A stretch of DNA of 64,000 nt, from assembly GCF_000332075.2 (NCBI RefSeq), contig NZ_ALVU02000001.1:558001-622000 (forward strand), read 5' to 3'. The stretch comes from Synechocystis sp. PCC 7509. GTDB lineage: Bacteria > Cyanobacteriota > Cyanobacteriia > Cyanobacteriales > Chroococcidiopsidaceae. Below the pieces are notes generated by a model. The model was given only the letters and a program-made list of their open reading frames with translations. It was not told where the DNA came from and did not search any database. How positions within the stretch are numbered: position 1 is the stretch's first letter; each line of letters opens with the position of its first letter. Both the position numbers and the translations under genes were made by a program. Below, one piece after another: positions 1 through 8,109 of this stretch.

Positions 1-1
1 A

Positions 2-610
2 GTATGCGATCGCGATCTCCCCGATCATATCCTCGCACAATACTTAAGCGCTGAAGCGATTGCCGTAGATACTGAAACTATGGGATTATTGCCCACGCGC
101 GATCGCCTGTGTTTAGTCCAAATCTGCGATCCTCAAGGTATAGTCGCCGTAGTTCGTATCGCCAAAAATCAAACCGATGCGCCCAACTTAAAGCAATTAC
201 TAGAAAACCTTAATGTCGTTAAAGTCTTCCACTTTGCCCGGTTTGACTTAGCTACGTTACGCCAATATCTAAACATTCATGTCATCCCAGTATTTTGTAC
301 AAAAATTGCTAGCAAGTTAGCCCGTACTTATACAAATCGACACGGTTTAAAAGAGCTAATTCAAGAACTAGAAAATGTAGAATTAGACAAAAGCGCTCAA
401 AGTTCCGATTGGGGAAATGCGGCAAATTTATCAGATAAACAACTAGATTATGCCTCCAATGATGTCCGGTATCTCCTAAGTGCGAGACAAAAATTAATAG
501 CAATGCTAGAACGGGAAGAACGATTAGAACTTGCTAAAAAATGCTTTGAAGCGTTGCCTACTATAGTTTCTTTAGATTTAGTGCAGTTCAAAGACTTATT
601 TGAGCATTAA
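2..610 (+). CDS. RNase D-like 3'-5' exonuclease, 5' end outside window
   Basis: DEDD-superfamily exonuclease expected to trim RNA 3' ends with two metal ions. The reading frame is open from base 2, and the residues before the first ATG at 80 already hold the exo I motif (AVDTET), so that ATG is internal and the true start lies left of the window. Exo II is seen as FHFARFD and exo III as YASNDVRYLL, the tyrosine (DEDDy) form used by RNase D. About 202 residues are present, close to the usual length of the short cyanobacterial form, which lacks HRDC domains. Only a few N-terminal residues should be missing. Confidence 0.85.
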   Translation, partial: VCDRDLPDHILAQYLSAEAIAVDTETMGLLPTRDRLCLVQICDPQGIVAVVRIAKNQTDAPNLKQLLENLNVVKVFHFARFDLATLRQYLNIHVIPVFCTKIASKLARTYTNRHGLKELIQELENVELDKSAQSSDWGNAANLSDKQLDYASNDVRYLLSARQKLIAMLEREERLELAKKCFEALPTIVSLDLVQFKDLFEH

Positions 611-790
611 TAATTGTTCATTATCTATATACTCACCTAGATCATATAACTTTTTATCAAATACTAATTATATATCGTTAGACTGATGCGAAAAAATCCA
701 AAACATTCAAAAATCATAATGCAATGATTGCAAAGATTAGCCTGTAATCAAAGTAGTTCAATTGACAAAAGCATGGTAGGAGTATTTATT

Positions 791-1225
791 ATGAAGCGTG
801 TAACTTCTTGGCTGCAAAGCATTAAATTAAAACAGATTATAACAGTATTTATAGTTGGGTTGACATTGTTGATTAGTAGTGCTTTTGATATTCACGGAAA
901 TCAACTGCAAGCTCAAGCAGAACCCGTAACACCCGAAGCTACTCAATACAAAGTTGATAGTGGTGAAAGCGAAGCAGAAATTAAGGCAGATAGAATCAAA
1001 GATAACGCCGAAAAATCAGCAAAATTGCTTAAAGATGAAGGCATAAATATCAAAAATAGAGCCGCAGAAACTAAGGGCAAAAACATTTTTGAAAACGTCA
1101 AAGATAAACTAAATCTTGATGAACCAATCGATCCAGGGACAAAAAAAGCTGGAGAGCAATTGAAAGAAGCCGCCGAAGACGTAGTTAAAGCACCCCAAAA
1201 GGCTTTAAAAGATATTAGCAAGTAA
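791..1225 (+). CDS. small secreted lysine/glutamate-rich protein
   Basis: A protein of 144 residues with an N-terminal hydrophobic stretch (about residues 14-30) and a likely cleavage after the LQAQA region, so probably periplasmic. The mature part is highly charged and rich in K, E, A and D, with amphipathic helical periodicity. It resembles small cyanobacterial stress proteins annotated as low-temperature-induced or LEA-like, but no diagnostic motif is visible. The ATG at 791 is preferred over one at 728 because GGAG precedes it at 779-782 and the signal peptide follows directly. A strong terminator follows, so it is probably a single-gene unit. Function unknown. Confidence 0.6.
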   Translation: MKRVTSWLQSIKLKQIITVFIVGLTLLISSAFDIHGNQLQAQAEPVTPEATQYKVDSGESEAEIKADRIKDNAEKSAKLLKDEGINIKNRAAETKGKNIFENVKDKLNLDEPIDPGTKKAGEQLKEAAEDVVKAPQKALKDISK

Positions 1226-1247
1226 AAAAAGTAAAATTAACTTTTAA

Positions 1248-1280
1248 TTAATCCCTCCTAAATCTAGGAGGGATTAATTT
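1248..1280 (+). terminator. intrinsic terminator after the small secreted protein
   Basis: A perfect 13-bp stem (arms 1248-1260 and 1265-1277) with a 4-nt loop AATC, followed by TTT. It separates the secreted protein from the downstream hydrolase. Confidence 0.8.
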
Positions 1281-1295
1281 TAAATAAACTATTTT

Positions 1296-2195
1296 ATGCA
1301 ATCAATTATGGAAATCAGTTTTTTACCCCAATTAATTGCCCAACTAACAGAAACTGAATCTATAAGTCTGGCAAAAAGTATCAAACGTCAAGAAATAATT
1401 ACGCCTTTAAGCCCTAAAGTGATAGCAACTTCCTACGTTCAGCAAGGAAACACCGGAACGCCAATATTATTACTGCACGGATTTGATAGCTCAGTTTTAG
1501 AATTTCGGCGCTTACTCCCATTACTAGCAACTCAAAATCAAACATGGGCGGTAGATTTATTAGGTTTTGGCTTTACAGATAGACCTAAAGAAATCAAAAT
1601 TAGTCCCAGTGCGATCGCAATTCACTTATATTCTTTCTGGAAAACCTTAATTAATCAGCCAGTAATATTAGTTGGTGCATCCATGGGAGGAGCCGCAGCC
1701 ATTGACTTTACCCTAACTTACCCCAAAGCGGTCAAAAAATTAGTATTAATCGATAGTGCAGGCTTTAGCGCTGGGTCAGCAATGGGAAAATTTATGTTTC
1801 CGCCCCTAGGCTACCTAGCGACGAAATTTTTACGCCATCCCAAAGTCCGCGCTAGTATTAGTCGCACAGCTTACAAAGACAAAAGTTTAGCCTCTTACGA
1901 CGCTCAATTATGTGCCGCCTTACATCTAAATATGCCCGATTGGAATCATGCTTTAATCGCCTTTACCAAAAGCGGTGGCTATACTTCCTTTAAAGATAAA
2001 CTTGCCCAAATTAAGCCGAAAACGCTAATTTTGTGGGGAGAAAATGACAAAATACTAGATATAGCTGACGCAGAAAAGTTTAAAAGCGCTATCGCTCCTA
2101 GTCAACTAATTTGGTTGAACGATTGCGGACACGTCCCCCATTTAGAACAGCCACAACTCACCGCCCAACACATTCTTAAATTTACTTCTGCTTAG
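1296..2195 (+). CDS. alpha/beta-fold hydrolase
   Basis: Alpha/beta hydrolase of 299 residues. The oxyanion motif LLHGFDSS, the nucleophile elbow GASMGG (Ser of GxSxG), a late Asp in WGENDKILD and the catalytic His in CGHVPHLEQP occur in the expected order. This fold covers esterases, C-C bond hydrolases and lipases, and the substrate cannot be read from sequence. There is no signal peptide, so it should be cytosolic. A second in-frame ATG at 1308 is an alternative start. It converges with the PNPOx-like gene and stands alone after a terminator. Confidence 0.8.
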   Translation: MQSIMEISFLPQLIAQLTETESISLAKSIKRQEIITPLSPKVIATSYVQQGNTGTPILLLHGFDSSVLEFRRLLPLLATQNQTWAVDLLGFGFTDRPKEIKISPSAIAIHLYSFWKTLINQPVILVGASMGGAAAIDFTLTYPKAVKKLVLIDSAGFSAGSAMGKFMFPPLGYLATKFLRHPKVRASISRTAYKDKSLASYDAQLCAALHLNMPDWNHALIAFTKSGGYTSFKDKLAQIKPKTLILWGENDKILDIADAEKFKSAIAPSQLIWLNDCGHVPHLEQPQLTAQHILKFTSA

Positions 2196-2257
2196 TTCTA
2201 GGTTTTAAAAGCTGCCTTCGGTGAGCTTCGCCAACGCACTTTTTCCCTAAACTTAGC

Positions 2258-2833
2258 TTAAGGATTAACTTCATCAACAACCCACCCATCTTTGCGCCGA
2301 TATATATAACGATTTTGGGGATTGCCTAATAAATTCAAGTAATCTACTTGGATTGGTTCTAATAATAACAAGCAAAAATTAGCTAATGGCTCTACCGGAT
2401 TGGGCGCAGGCGGATTAAAATTACTATCCTTTGTTCTAGGTTGCCCAGGATTTGCCCAAGCAAATTGTAATCTGGCATTATCGCTAAGTTCTTGCCAACA
2501 AGCTTGACGAGCTTGCTGTAACGCCATGTCTGCGTTATCTACTTGTACTAAGTGCAGCAAACCACTAAATCTAAATTGTTCGCGGGTTTCAGTAAAGTAC
2601 CAGCAAGCCTCCGCCCAAGGCTGCACGGCAATTTGTCGCACTTTCTCGCTGCGACTGTCGATAGTGAACTTCAAACAATCTTTATCTCCGTAAAAACCCC
2701 GAAACACTACAGTACGATTGGCTGGGCGATTTTCTGTTGTGACTGTTGCTAGTTGTAAATAACGAGCATACGTAATATTACGGTGACAGTCGAGAGACTT
2801 TTCTAACAAAACTCGCCAATTTGAGTCAAACAT
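2258..2833 (-). CDS. pyridoxamine 5'-phosphate oxidase-like FMN-binding protein
   Basis: A protein of 191 residues of the split-barrel FMN-binding fold. The N-terminal half has the PNPOx-like stretch ATVTTENRPANRTVVFRGF and the FTIDSRSEKVRQI segment that contacts FMN phosphate in the family. The end, RRKDGWVVDEVNP, resembles the PNPOx C-terminus. This matches the short cyanobacterial group often called Alr4036-like rather than true PdxH, so the substrate is uncertain. There is no signal peptide. Transcribed alone and convergent with the hydrolase. Confidence 0.75.
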   Translation of the reverse strand: MFDSNWRVLLEKSLDCHRNITYARYLQLATVTTENRPANRTVVFRGFYGDKDCLKFTIDSRSEKVRQIAVQPWAEACWYFTETREQFRFSGLLHLVQVDNADMALQQARQACWQELSDNARLQFAWANPGQPRTKDSNFNPPAPNPVEPLANFCLLLLEPIQVDYLNLLGNPQNRYIYRRKDGWVVDEVNP

Positions 2834-3245
2834 AAATTAGTTCATCTACAGCTATTTTTTAGCATTATCAAGATTAATAGCGGAAGTTAGCTTCTATAAG
2901 CGAAATATCTAAAGCGATCGCCAGAAACATAAAAATTACCATCAATACATACAATTTTCTTTACAACATCAGTAATTTTACCAATATTAGCTTCAAGTCT
3001 TCTTATTACAGTCGAGTAGTTTCCTCGATCTTATTTTTAGAGCAATAGGGAAAGATGATTATGTAGCCTATATAGCTATTTGAATTTATCTATAGCAAAG
3101 CTTGGGCTGACCGCTTTCCCTCCCCACCGATTTTCAACTAAGTAAATCTTGATACTAGGTCGTACTTACCTATAAATCAAAACTTACCATCTCTATATTT
3201 TCTGACTCTTTTTGTGTTTAAACCATCTAAGTGTAGTGCGCTCCC
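2834..3245. other. 412-bp intergenic region upstream of the DUF11 block
   Basis: It separates the PNPOx-like gene from the first DUF11 gene, which diverge, so it should hold promoters for both. It contains one HIP1 octamer near 2924. The minus strand at 2887-3030 is open for 47 codons without a start (separate entry). No RNA gene or clear promoter motif was recognised. Confidence 0.5.
2887..3030 (-). pseudogene. possible remnant of a coding C-terminus
   Basis: The minus strand reads as 47 codons ending in TAA at 2887-2889. The translation has a protein-like mix (for example VIRRLEANIGKITDVVKK) and lacks any ATG, GTG or TTG start; stops lie just upstream. It could be the decayed tail of a gene lost from this spot, or chance. 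I do not recognise the family. Confidence 0.2.
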
Positions 3246-5741
3246 ATGAAACAATCTCAAAAAAATCTTTACCGTCCACTACTAACAGCAGCCCTATTAG
3301 TCGGGGGAGCCTTTCAACTAGCGGCTCCTATACTTGCAGCCGGAACAACGGCGGGAACAGGTATTAGCAACACTGCCACTGCCACCTACAACGACCCCAA
3401 TAATCCCGCCGAAGTAATTGATGCCACCTCTAATACAGTCACAATTACAGTGGCAGAAGTTGCAGGTATTACCAACGTAGCAGCAGGCACTACCGATTCA
3501 ACCCCTAGCACTTCTGTTCTCCCTGGCGATACGCTGACCTACGACTACTTAATTACTAACGTCGGTAACGATACTACAAGGGTATTTATTCCCGCTCCTG
3601 TAGTTACAGGCCCTGCAACCCAAGCTGGCACAATTACCTATGACATTGATGCTGACGGCGATGGCACCTTTGAAATTGTAGGTACAGCTACGGCTCCCAC
3701 CGCCACAGTAATTAGCGCTGGCGGTGCCATTCGCGTCCACGTACCTATATTAGTATCAGCAGGAGCTACCTCTGGTGCGCCTATCATCGTCCGATTGGGC
3801 GATACCGCACCCAATAACAACAGCGCAGCTACCCAAAACCAGCCCGACTCTGCTGACGGCCCATTACCTGGAGAAGTTCGCACCGTAGATGTAGTCACCG
3901 AATTATCTCCTAATAATGGCGCTCCTACCAACGGAGAACGAGAAGCTAGTGCTAATCAACAAGTCCTTGTGGGCGCTCAACCTCAAGCTTTTGCCGCCGT
4001 TCTCAAAACCCAAGGTACTTATTCAGATAATGGTACGGTAGGCGTATTCAATGACGATCTGCAAACTTATAACTTGACCTTACGAGTAGACTCTGCTGCT
4101 CCTGTAGGCACTCCCGCCAGCTTAATTCCCGCAAATTTAGAAGGGACTCCAGTAAACGTTGATGGTACGACCGCCAACCGCATATTAGTTTCCGATGCAA
4201 TTCCTACAGTTGCAGTTCTATCTACAGTTACTCCTATCCCACCTTCCGGTTGGACTGTAGTTTATACTAATTCTTCTACCTCAATCAATGCCAATGCCGC
4301 ACTTTGGCAAACAAATAGAGCCTCAGTTACGGGTCGTATCACTCGCGTTGGTTATGTAATTTCCACTCCAATTGCCAAAGGTGCTAACCTATCAGGCTTC
4401 TCGTTCCAAGTAATCACCAGTGGATTGAATGCAACTAACGGCGGCACAGTTGCTAACCTTGCTCAATTATTCGGTGAAACTGTTGGTGGCGGCACAACAA
4501 TTGTGTACGACGAGTCCGGCGACCCAACTCCTACCAACTTCAACGATAACGGTAGTCGCGGGCCAAACACAGGCATAGATGCCAACGGTGATGGCATTCC
4601 CGAACCTGTTATTGGTACTGGTGTTGCTAACCCAACCGTTGATGAAAATGACCCCACTGGCAACAACACAGGTACTGGGGCTGGTGGTGAAGATAACATT
4701 TTAATCCTTGCTCCTACTGGCGCAGTTCTCAACGGGCCTATTGGAGTACCCACAGCCGTTGGACCTAATAGCAATAACGACGACTTTACCAACCAGTCCA
4801 CCGATATTCCTGCCGGTACTGCTCCTGAAACCCTAATAAACCCAGCCCCTGAAGTCTTTACCAATACCCTCAGCGCCCCAGTCACACCCCTAACTAACGT
4901 TTTGCTCCGCCCTGAAGACGGTGCGGCAACAGGTACTCTGCCCACAAATACCACTGTCACCATCACCTTTGGTGGTAGTTCGGCGGTTTATACCTACAAT
5001 GGCACGGACTTTGTATTTAGCTCTGGAACGGCGATTACAATTCCAAATATCAGTGTTGGGACATCAGTAAATTACACTACCACTATTGACTTACCTGCTG
5101 GCACGGCACTATCAACAGATTTACCTGCCGGATTTATCAATGGTTATGCAGCCCCAATTCTTGCCTTTACTGATGTTAACGAAAATGGTGATCTCGATCC
5201 GGGTGAATCTTTTAACACCACAATCGATCGAGTCTATACAGGCTTCTTAAGATTGGTCAAAGAATCTCGCATCTTGGTAGGTACTGGACCCGCAGTTCTT
5301 GGTGGTGATGGAACCTTCAGTACGGCGGCTAAGACTCCTGCACCCGGCAACATCATTGAGTACCGGATTAGTTACAGCAACATCTCTACTGCCGTATCTG
5401 GTAGCAACAACGTTACTCTCAATGCCAGCAATGTCACGATTACAGAAAGTGGCATTACCAACACCGCAGTCTTCCCCATTGCAGCTAATGGTAACAACTG
5501 GGGTCAAGATTACTCGCTACCTTTGGGTATCGATACTAGCAATGTGATTGGTTCGGCGGTAGATTCTGGTACTGGCGCTAATATTGCCTTCTTCAATGGT
5601 ACTGGCGGTAATGTTAGTGCTACGGATCAAACGGGTTCTACGCCAGCAACGGATGTTACTCGCTACGTCAATATTGTGAGCGTACCTGTTGAACCTGGTA
5701 TTGCACCACGCACATTTAGCTTCCAACGCATCGTCAACTAA
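3246..5741 (+). CDS. secreted DUF11-type surface protein, 831 aa
   Basis: A large secreted protein with signal peptide residues 1-32 (cleavage near ILAAG). The mature part is Thr/Asn/Ala-rich beta structure. A DUF11-like (PF01345) domain begins near residue 88 with the hallmark VLPGDTLTYDYLITNVGN, and a second lies near the end (about 675-800, PAPGNIIEYRISYSN). Three Asp-rich loops, near residues 135 (DADGDGTFE), 444 (DANGDGIPE) and 643 (DVNENGDLD), resemble calcium-binding loops. There is no C-terminal anchor or sortase motif, so attachment may depend on partners. It heads a same-strand block of surface genes. Function is inferred as a cell-surface structural protein. Confidence 0.75.
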   Translation: MKQSQKNLYRPLLTAALLVGGAFQLAAPILAAGTTAGTGISNTATATYNDPNNPAEVIDATSNTVTITVAEVAGITNVAAGTTDSTPSTSVLPGDTLTYDYLITNVGNDTTRVFIPAPVVTGPATQAGTITYDIDADGDGTFEIVGTATAPTATVISAGGAIRVHVPILVSAGATSGAPIIVRLGDTAPNNNSAATQNQPDSADGPLPGEVRTVDVVTELSPNNGAPTNGEREASANQQVLVGAQPQAFAAVLKTQGTYSDNGTVGVFNDDLQTYNLTLRVDSAAPVGTPASLIPANLEGTPVNVDGTTANRILVSDAIPTVAVLSTVTPIPPSGWTVVYTNSSTSINANAALWQTNRASVTGRITRVGYVISTPIAKGANLSGFSFQVITSGLNATNGGTVANLAQLFGETVGGGTTIVYDESGDPTPTNFNDNGSRGPNTGIDANGDGIPEPVIGTGVANPTVDENDPTGNNTGTGAGGEDNILILAPTGAVLNGPIGVPTAVGPNSNNDDFTNQSTDIPAGTAPETLINPAPEVFTNTLSAPVTPLTNVLLRPEDGAATGTLPTNTTVTITFGGSSAVYTYNGTDFVFSSGTAITIPNISVGTSVNYTTTIDLPAGTALSTDLPAGFINGYAAPILAFTDVNENGDLDPGESFNTTIDRVYTGFLRLVKESRILVGTGPAVLGGDGTFSTAAKTPAPGNIIEYRISYSNISTAVSGSNNVTLNASNVTITESGITNTAVFPIAANGNNWGQDYSLPLGIDTSNVIGSAVDSGTGANIAFFNGTGGNVSATDQTGSTPATDVTRYVNIVSVPVEPGIAPRTFSFQRIVN

Positions 5742-5751
5742 GACGCTTTCC

Positions 5752-5780
5752 AGGGATATCTCCTGTCGGGAGATATCCCT
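5752..5780 (+). terminator. stem-loop after the 831-aa surface gene
   Basis: A perfect 12-bp stem (5752-5763 with 5769-5780) and a 5-nt loop, 10 bp after the stop codon. No T-run follows, so it may be an mRNA-stabilising hairpin or a partial attenuator between the first two surface genes rather than a full terminator. Confidence 0.55.
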
Positions 5781-5840
5781 CCTGACTAATAGATTGAGTT
5801 TATTAACTAAAGCTTTTCCACTTTTAAGAGGTTTTTTAAC

Positions 5841-6407
5841 ATGAAGCGTTCCTTCCTGATTGGTTTAGGTGCCGTAGCTCTACTCGCCTCTGGCTCTTTT
5901 GCCACCGAAGTGCCGGCGATCGCCAACTTACTCCCAAAAACAGCAATTGCCCAAAATATTCAAGCCAAACGTCAAGTTCAATTGAATTTAGCAGCCGCTA
6001 AAAAGATTGTCCAACAAACTAGCGATGGCAAACAACAAGTTAGCTGGCAAAATCTCCAAGGTAATGTCACTGTACAACCTGGTGATGTCATTCGCTACAC
6101 GGTGACGGGTGCTAATAATGGCGATCGCCCAGCTAACAATTTAATTGTCACCCAACCTATTCCCCAGCAGACCGCCTACGTTTTAAATTCCAGCAAAACA
6201 ATTAATATTACTGCGATCGTTACCTACAGTATCGACAACGGTAAAACCTTTGTTGCCAAACCTACAGTCAAAGTCAAACTTACCGACGGCAAAGTAGAAA
6301 CTCGACCAGCCCCCGCCGAAGCCTATACTCACGTGCGATGGAAGTTTACTAGCGCGATCGCTGCCAAATCTAAGGTAGCCGCAGCATACCAAGTAAGGGT
6401 GAAATAA
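5841..6407 (+). CDS. secreted one-domain DUF11-like protein, 188 aa
   Basis: A protein of 188 residues with a clear signal peptide (MKRSFLIGLGAVALLASG and onward, ending near AIAQ at residues 35-38). The mature part is a single DUF11-like module: VTVQPGDVIRYTVTGANNG, then LIVTQPIPQQTAYVLNSS, the usual order of the fold. It follows the 831-aa gene by 99 bp and has an upstream AAGAGG at 5826-5831. Its size and single domain suggest a subunit or capping component beside the large multi-domain relatives. That role is inference. Confidence 0.7.
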   Translation: MKRSFLIGLGAVALLASGSFATEVPAIANLLPKTAIAQNIQAKRQVQLNLAAAKKIVQQTSDGKQQVSWQNLQGNVTVQPGDVIRYTVTGANNGDRPANNLIVTQPIPQQTAYVLNSSKTINITAIVTYSIDNGKTFVAKPTVKVKLTDGKVETRPAPAEAYTHVRWKFTSAIAAKSKVAAAYQVRVK

Positions 6408-6419
6408 TTACCCATTTTC

Positions 6420-6440
6420 GAGGGCGATCGCCCTCTCCTT
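6420..6440 (+). terminator. HIP1-centred palindrome, possible terminator
   Basis: A 16-bp perfect palindrome, GAGGGCGATCGCCCTC, with HIP1 at its centre, followed by TCCTTTT. It sits 13 bp after the 188-aa gene. A second HIP1 octamer follows at 6444-6451. As RNA the stem would need an internal 4-nt loop, so termination strength is uncertain. Confidence 0.4.
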
Positions 6441-6579
6441 TTAGGCGATCGCTCGATTTATTTTGTTATTAAAACTTTTCTATCTTTCTAAGCCAAAGTC
6501 CCATCAGTAAATAATTAATTCTCTAACTAATAGCAATAATCAGGTTCTCATTGATGAATTGCTACTAAGGTATAAAAAA

Positions 6580-8109
6580 ATGCACCGCTATCACACTCAC
6601 ACTCAATCAAATCAATGGCTTCAATTACTCACAGCAGCCTTTATTAGCGGTAGTATTTGGCAATCGATCCCAGTTGTTGCTCAAAACGTTCAACCCGTTC
6701 AACTCACTAATCAAGTTAGTTTTTCCTACACTTTTGGCGGAGAAACCAACAGTGAAACTACCATAAACGGACTTAGCAGCAAAGCGGACTTGAGTATAAG
6801 TAAGCTAGTAGATCCTTTAGGACAGATTACTGGTTGTGCTGGAGAAAAACTAGCAGACTACGAAGGCTTTAGCATCGGTTTATACGAAGTAAATTCCGCA
6901 GATCCGACCGGAACAGAAATTAGTGCGCCGATCGCCTTAACTTCTACAGAATTACCAGATATTAGTAATAACAATATACCTCTAGGTCTAAATCCTAATA
7001 GAGAAAATAGCAATCCTTTCTCTCTTACTAATGACAATGAAGGGCGCTATAACTTTTTATTCGATCCCAGTAAGGGGCAATTAGCCCCTGGTAAAACTTA
7101 TATCTTATTTATCAGTCCGCCGCCCGACTCGATTTACAGCGAACGCCGGATCAAACTAATCATTGGCGCTCAAAATGGCGAAGTTATTAGTTACACAGCT
7201 ACTTCTCTTGATGGTAGACCGATTAGCACTAGCCAAAATCAGACCTCAGTAACAGGAACGATTAATATCGACAATGCCGAACGCATCGGTCTGAGTTTAG
7301 CCATCCTCGATTTAGATACAAGCATTTGTCAAAGCCAAGAAATTCAAATTATTAAAACTGGCGATCGCGCTTCCGCCGCCCCCGCCGATACAGTAATTTA
7401 TCGCATTTCGGTTAAAAACTTGGCAAGTTCTACTCTCAACAACGTAGTTGTTACTGACACTTTGCCTCTAGGATTCAACTTTATTAACGATTCCGTTCGG
7501 GCTGAACTTGGAAATCAAAGAGTTGCCGTTACCTCTAGTCATACAGGTAGAACAATCACTTTCCGCGCTGCCGATGTCAACTTACCAGCAAAAAATTCTC
7601 CTGACGGCGAGAAAATCCTAAATATTGCCTACGCTGCGGTACTAACCCCCGATGCGATTCGTGGAAACGGACAAAATTCCGCGATCGCTCAAGCTCAACG
7701 CGCCGATAACAACTTTACAGTCAAAGATGGCCCCGCCACCCACAGGTTAAGAGTTAATGCTGGCATTCTTACCGATGCTGGCACAATTATTGGTCGCGTG
7801 TTCGTAGACAAAAACTTTGATGGCGAACAACAACGCGGCGAACCAGGAGTACCAAACGCAGTTGTCTTTATGGACGATGGCAACCGGATTACCACCGATA
7901 AAGATGGACTATTTTCGGTCGCCAATGTTTTACCAGGTTATCGCACAGGAGTTTTAGATTTAAGCAGTTTACCTGGTTATACCCTTGCTCCTAATCGTCG
8001 TTTTAGCGAACGCAATAGCCAGTCAAGGCTGGTACATCTAGCCCCTGGCGGTTTAGTCCGCATGAATTTTGCCGTAACTCCTAGCTTTCAAGAAGGTGAA
8101 AAGAAGTGA
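6580..8109 (+). CDS. secreted DUF11 plus SdrB-like protein, 509 aa
   Basis: Secreted protein with a signal peptide at about residues 1-35 (cleavage near VVAQN). A DUF11 domain spans about residues 254-390 (PADTVIYRISVKNLA, then VVVTDTLPLGFNF). The C-terminal 110 residues form an SdrD-B/Cna-B-like domain (GRVFVDKNFDGEQQRGEPGVPNA) containing a D-x-N-x-D-G calcium-type loop. The ATG at 6580 is chosen over TTG 6559 because AAGG at 6567-6570 sits at good spacing. Its stop overlaps the start of the next gene (GTGA), so it is translationally coupled to the beta-barrel protein and probably works with it. Confidence 0.75.
   Translation: MHRYHTHTQSNQWLQLLTAAFISGSIWQSIPVVAQNVQPVQLTNQVSFSYTFGGETNSETTINGLSSKADLSISKLVDPLGQITGCAGEKLADYEGFSIGLYEVNSADPTGTEISAPIALTSTELPDISNNNIPLGLNPNRENSNPFSLTNDNEGRYNFLFDPSKGQLAPGKTYILFISPPPDSIYSERRIKLIIGAQNGEVISYTATSLDGRPISTSQNQTSVTGTINIDNAERIGLSLAILDLDTSICQSQEIQIIKTGDRASAAPADTVIYRISVKNLASSTLNNVVVTDTLPLGFNFINDSVRAELGNQRVAVTSSHTGRTITFRAADVNLPAKNSPDGEKILNIAYAAVLTPDAIRGNGQNSAIAQAQRADNNFTVKDGPATHRLRVNAGILTDAGTIIGRVFVDKNFDGEQQRGEPGVPNAVVFMDDGNRITTDKDGLFSVANVLPGYRTGVLDLSSLPGYTLAPNRRFSERNSQSRLVHLAPGGLVRMNFAVTPSFQEGEKK

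Noticed and set aside
80-610. ATG at 80 as the start of the RNase D-like gene
   Set aside because: The frame is open upstream and contains the exo I motif, so the gene begins before the window.
4463-4966. 167-codon open frame on the minus strand inside the 831-aa surface gene
   Set aside because: Antisense to a gene with clear protein features; it has no ribosome site or recognisable domain and is a by-product of codon bias.
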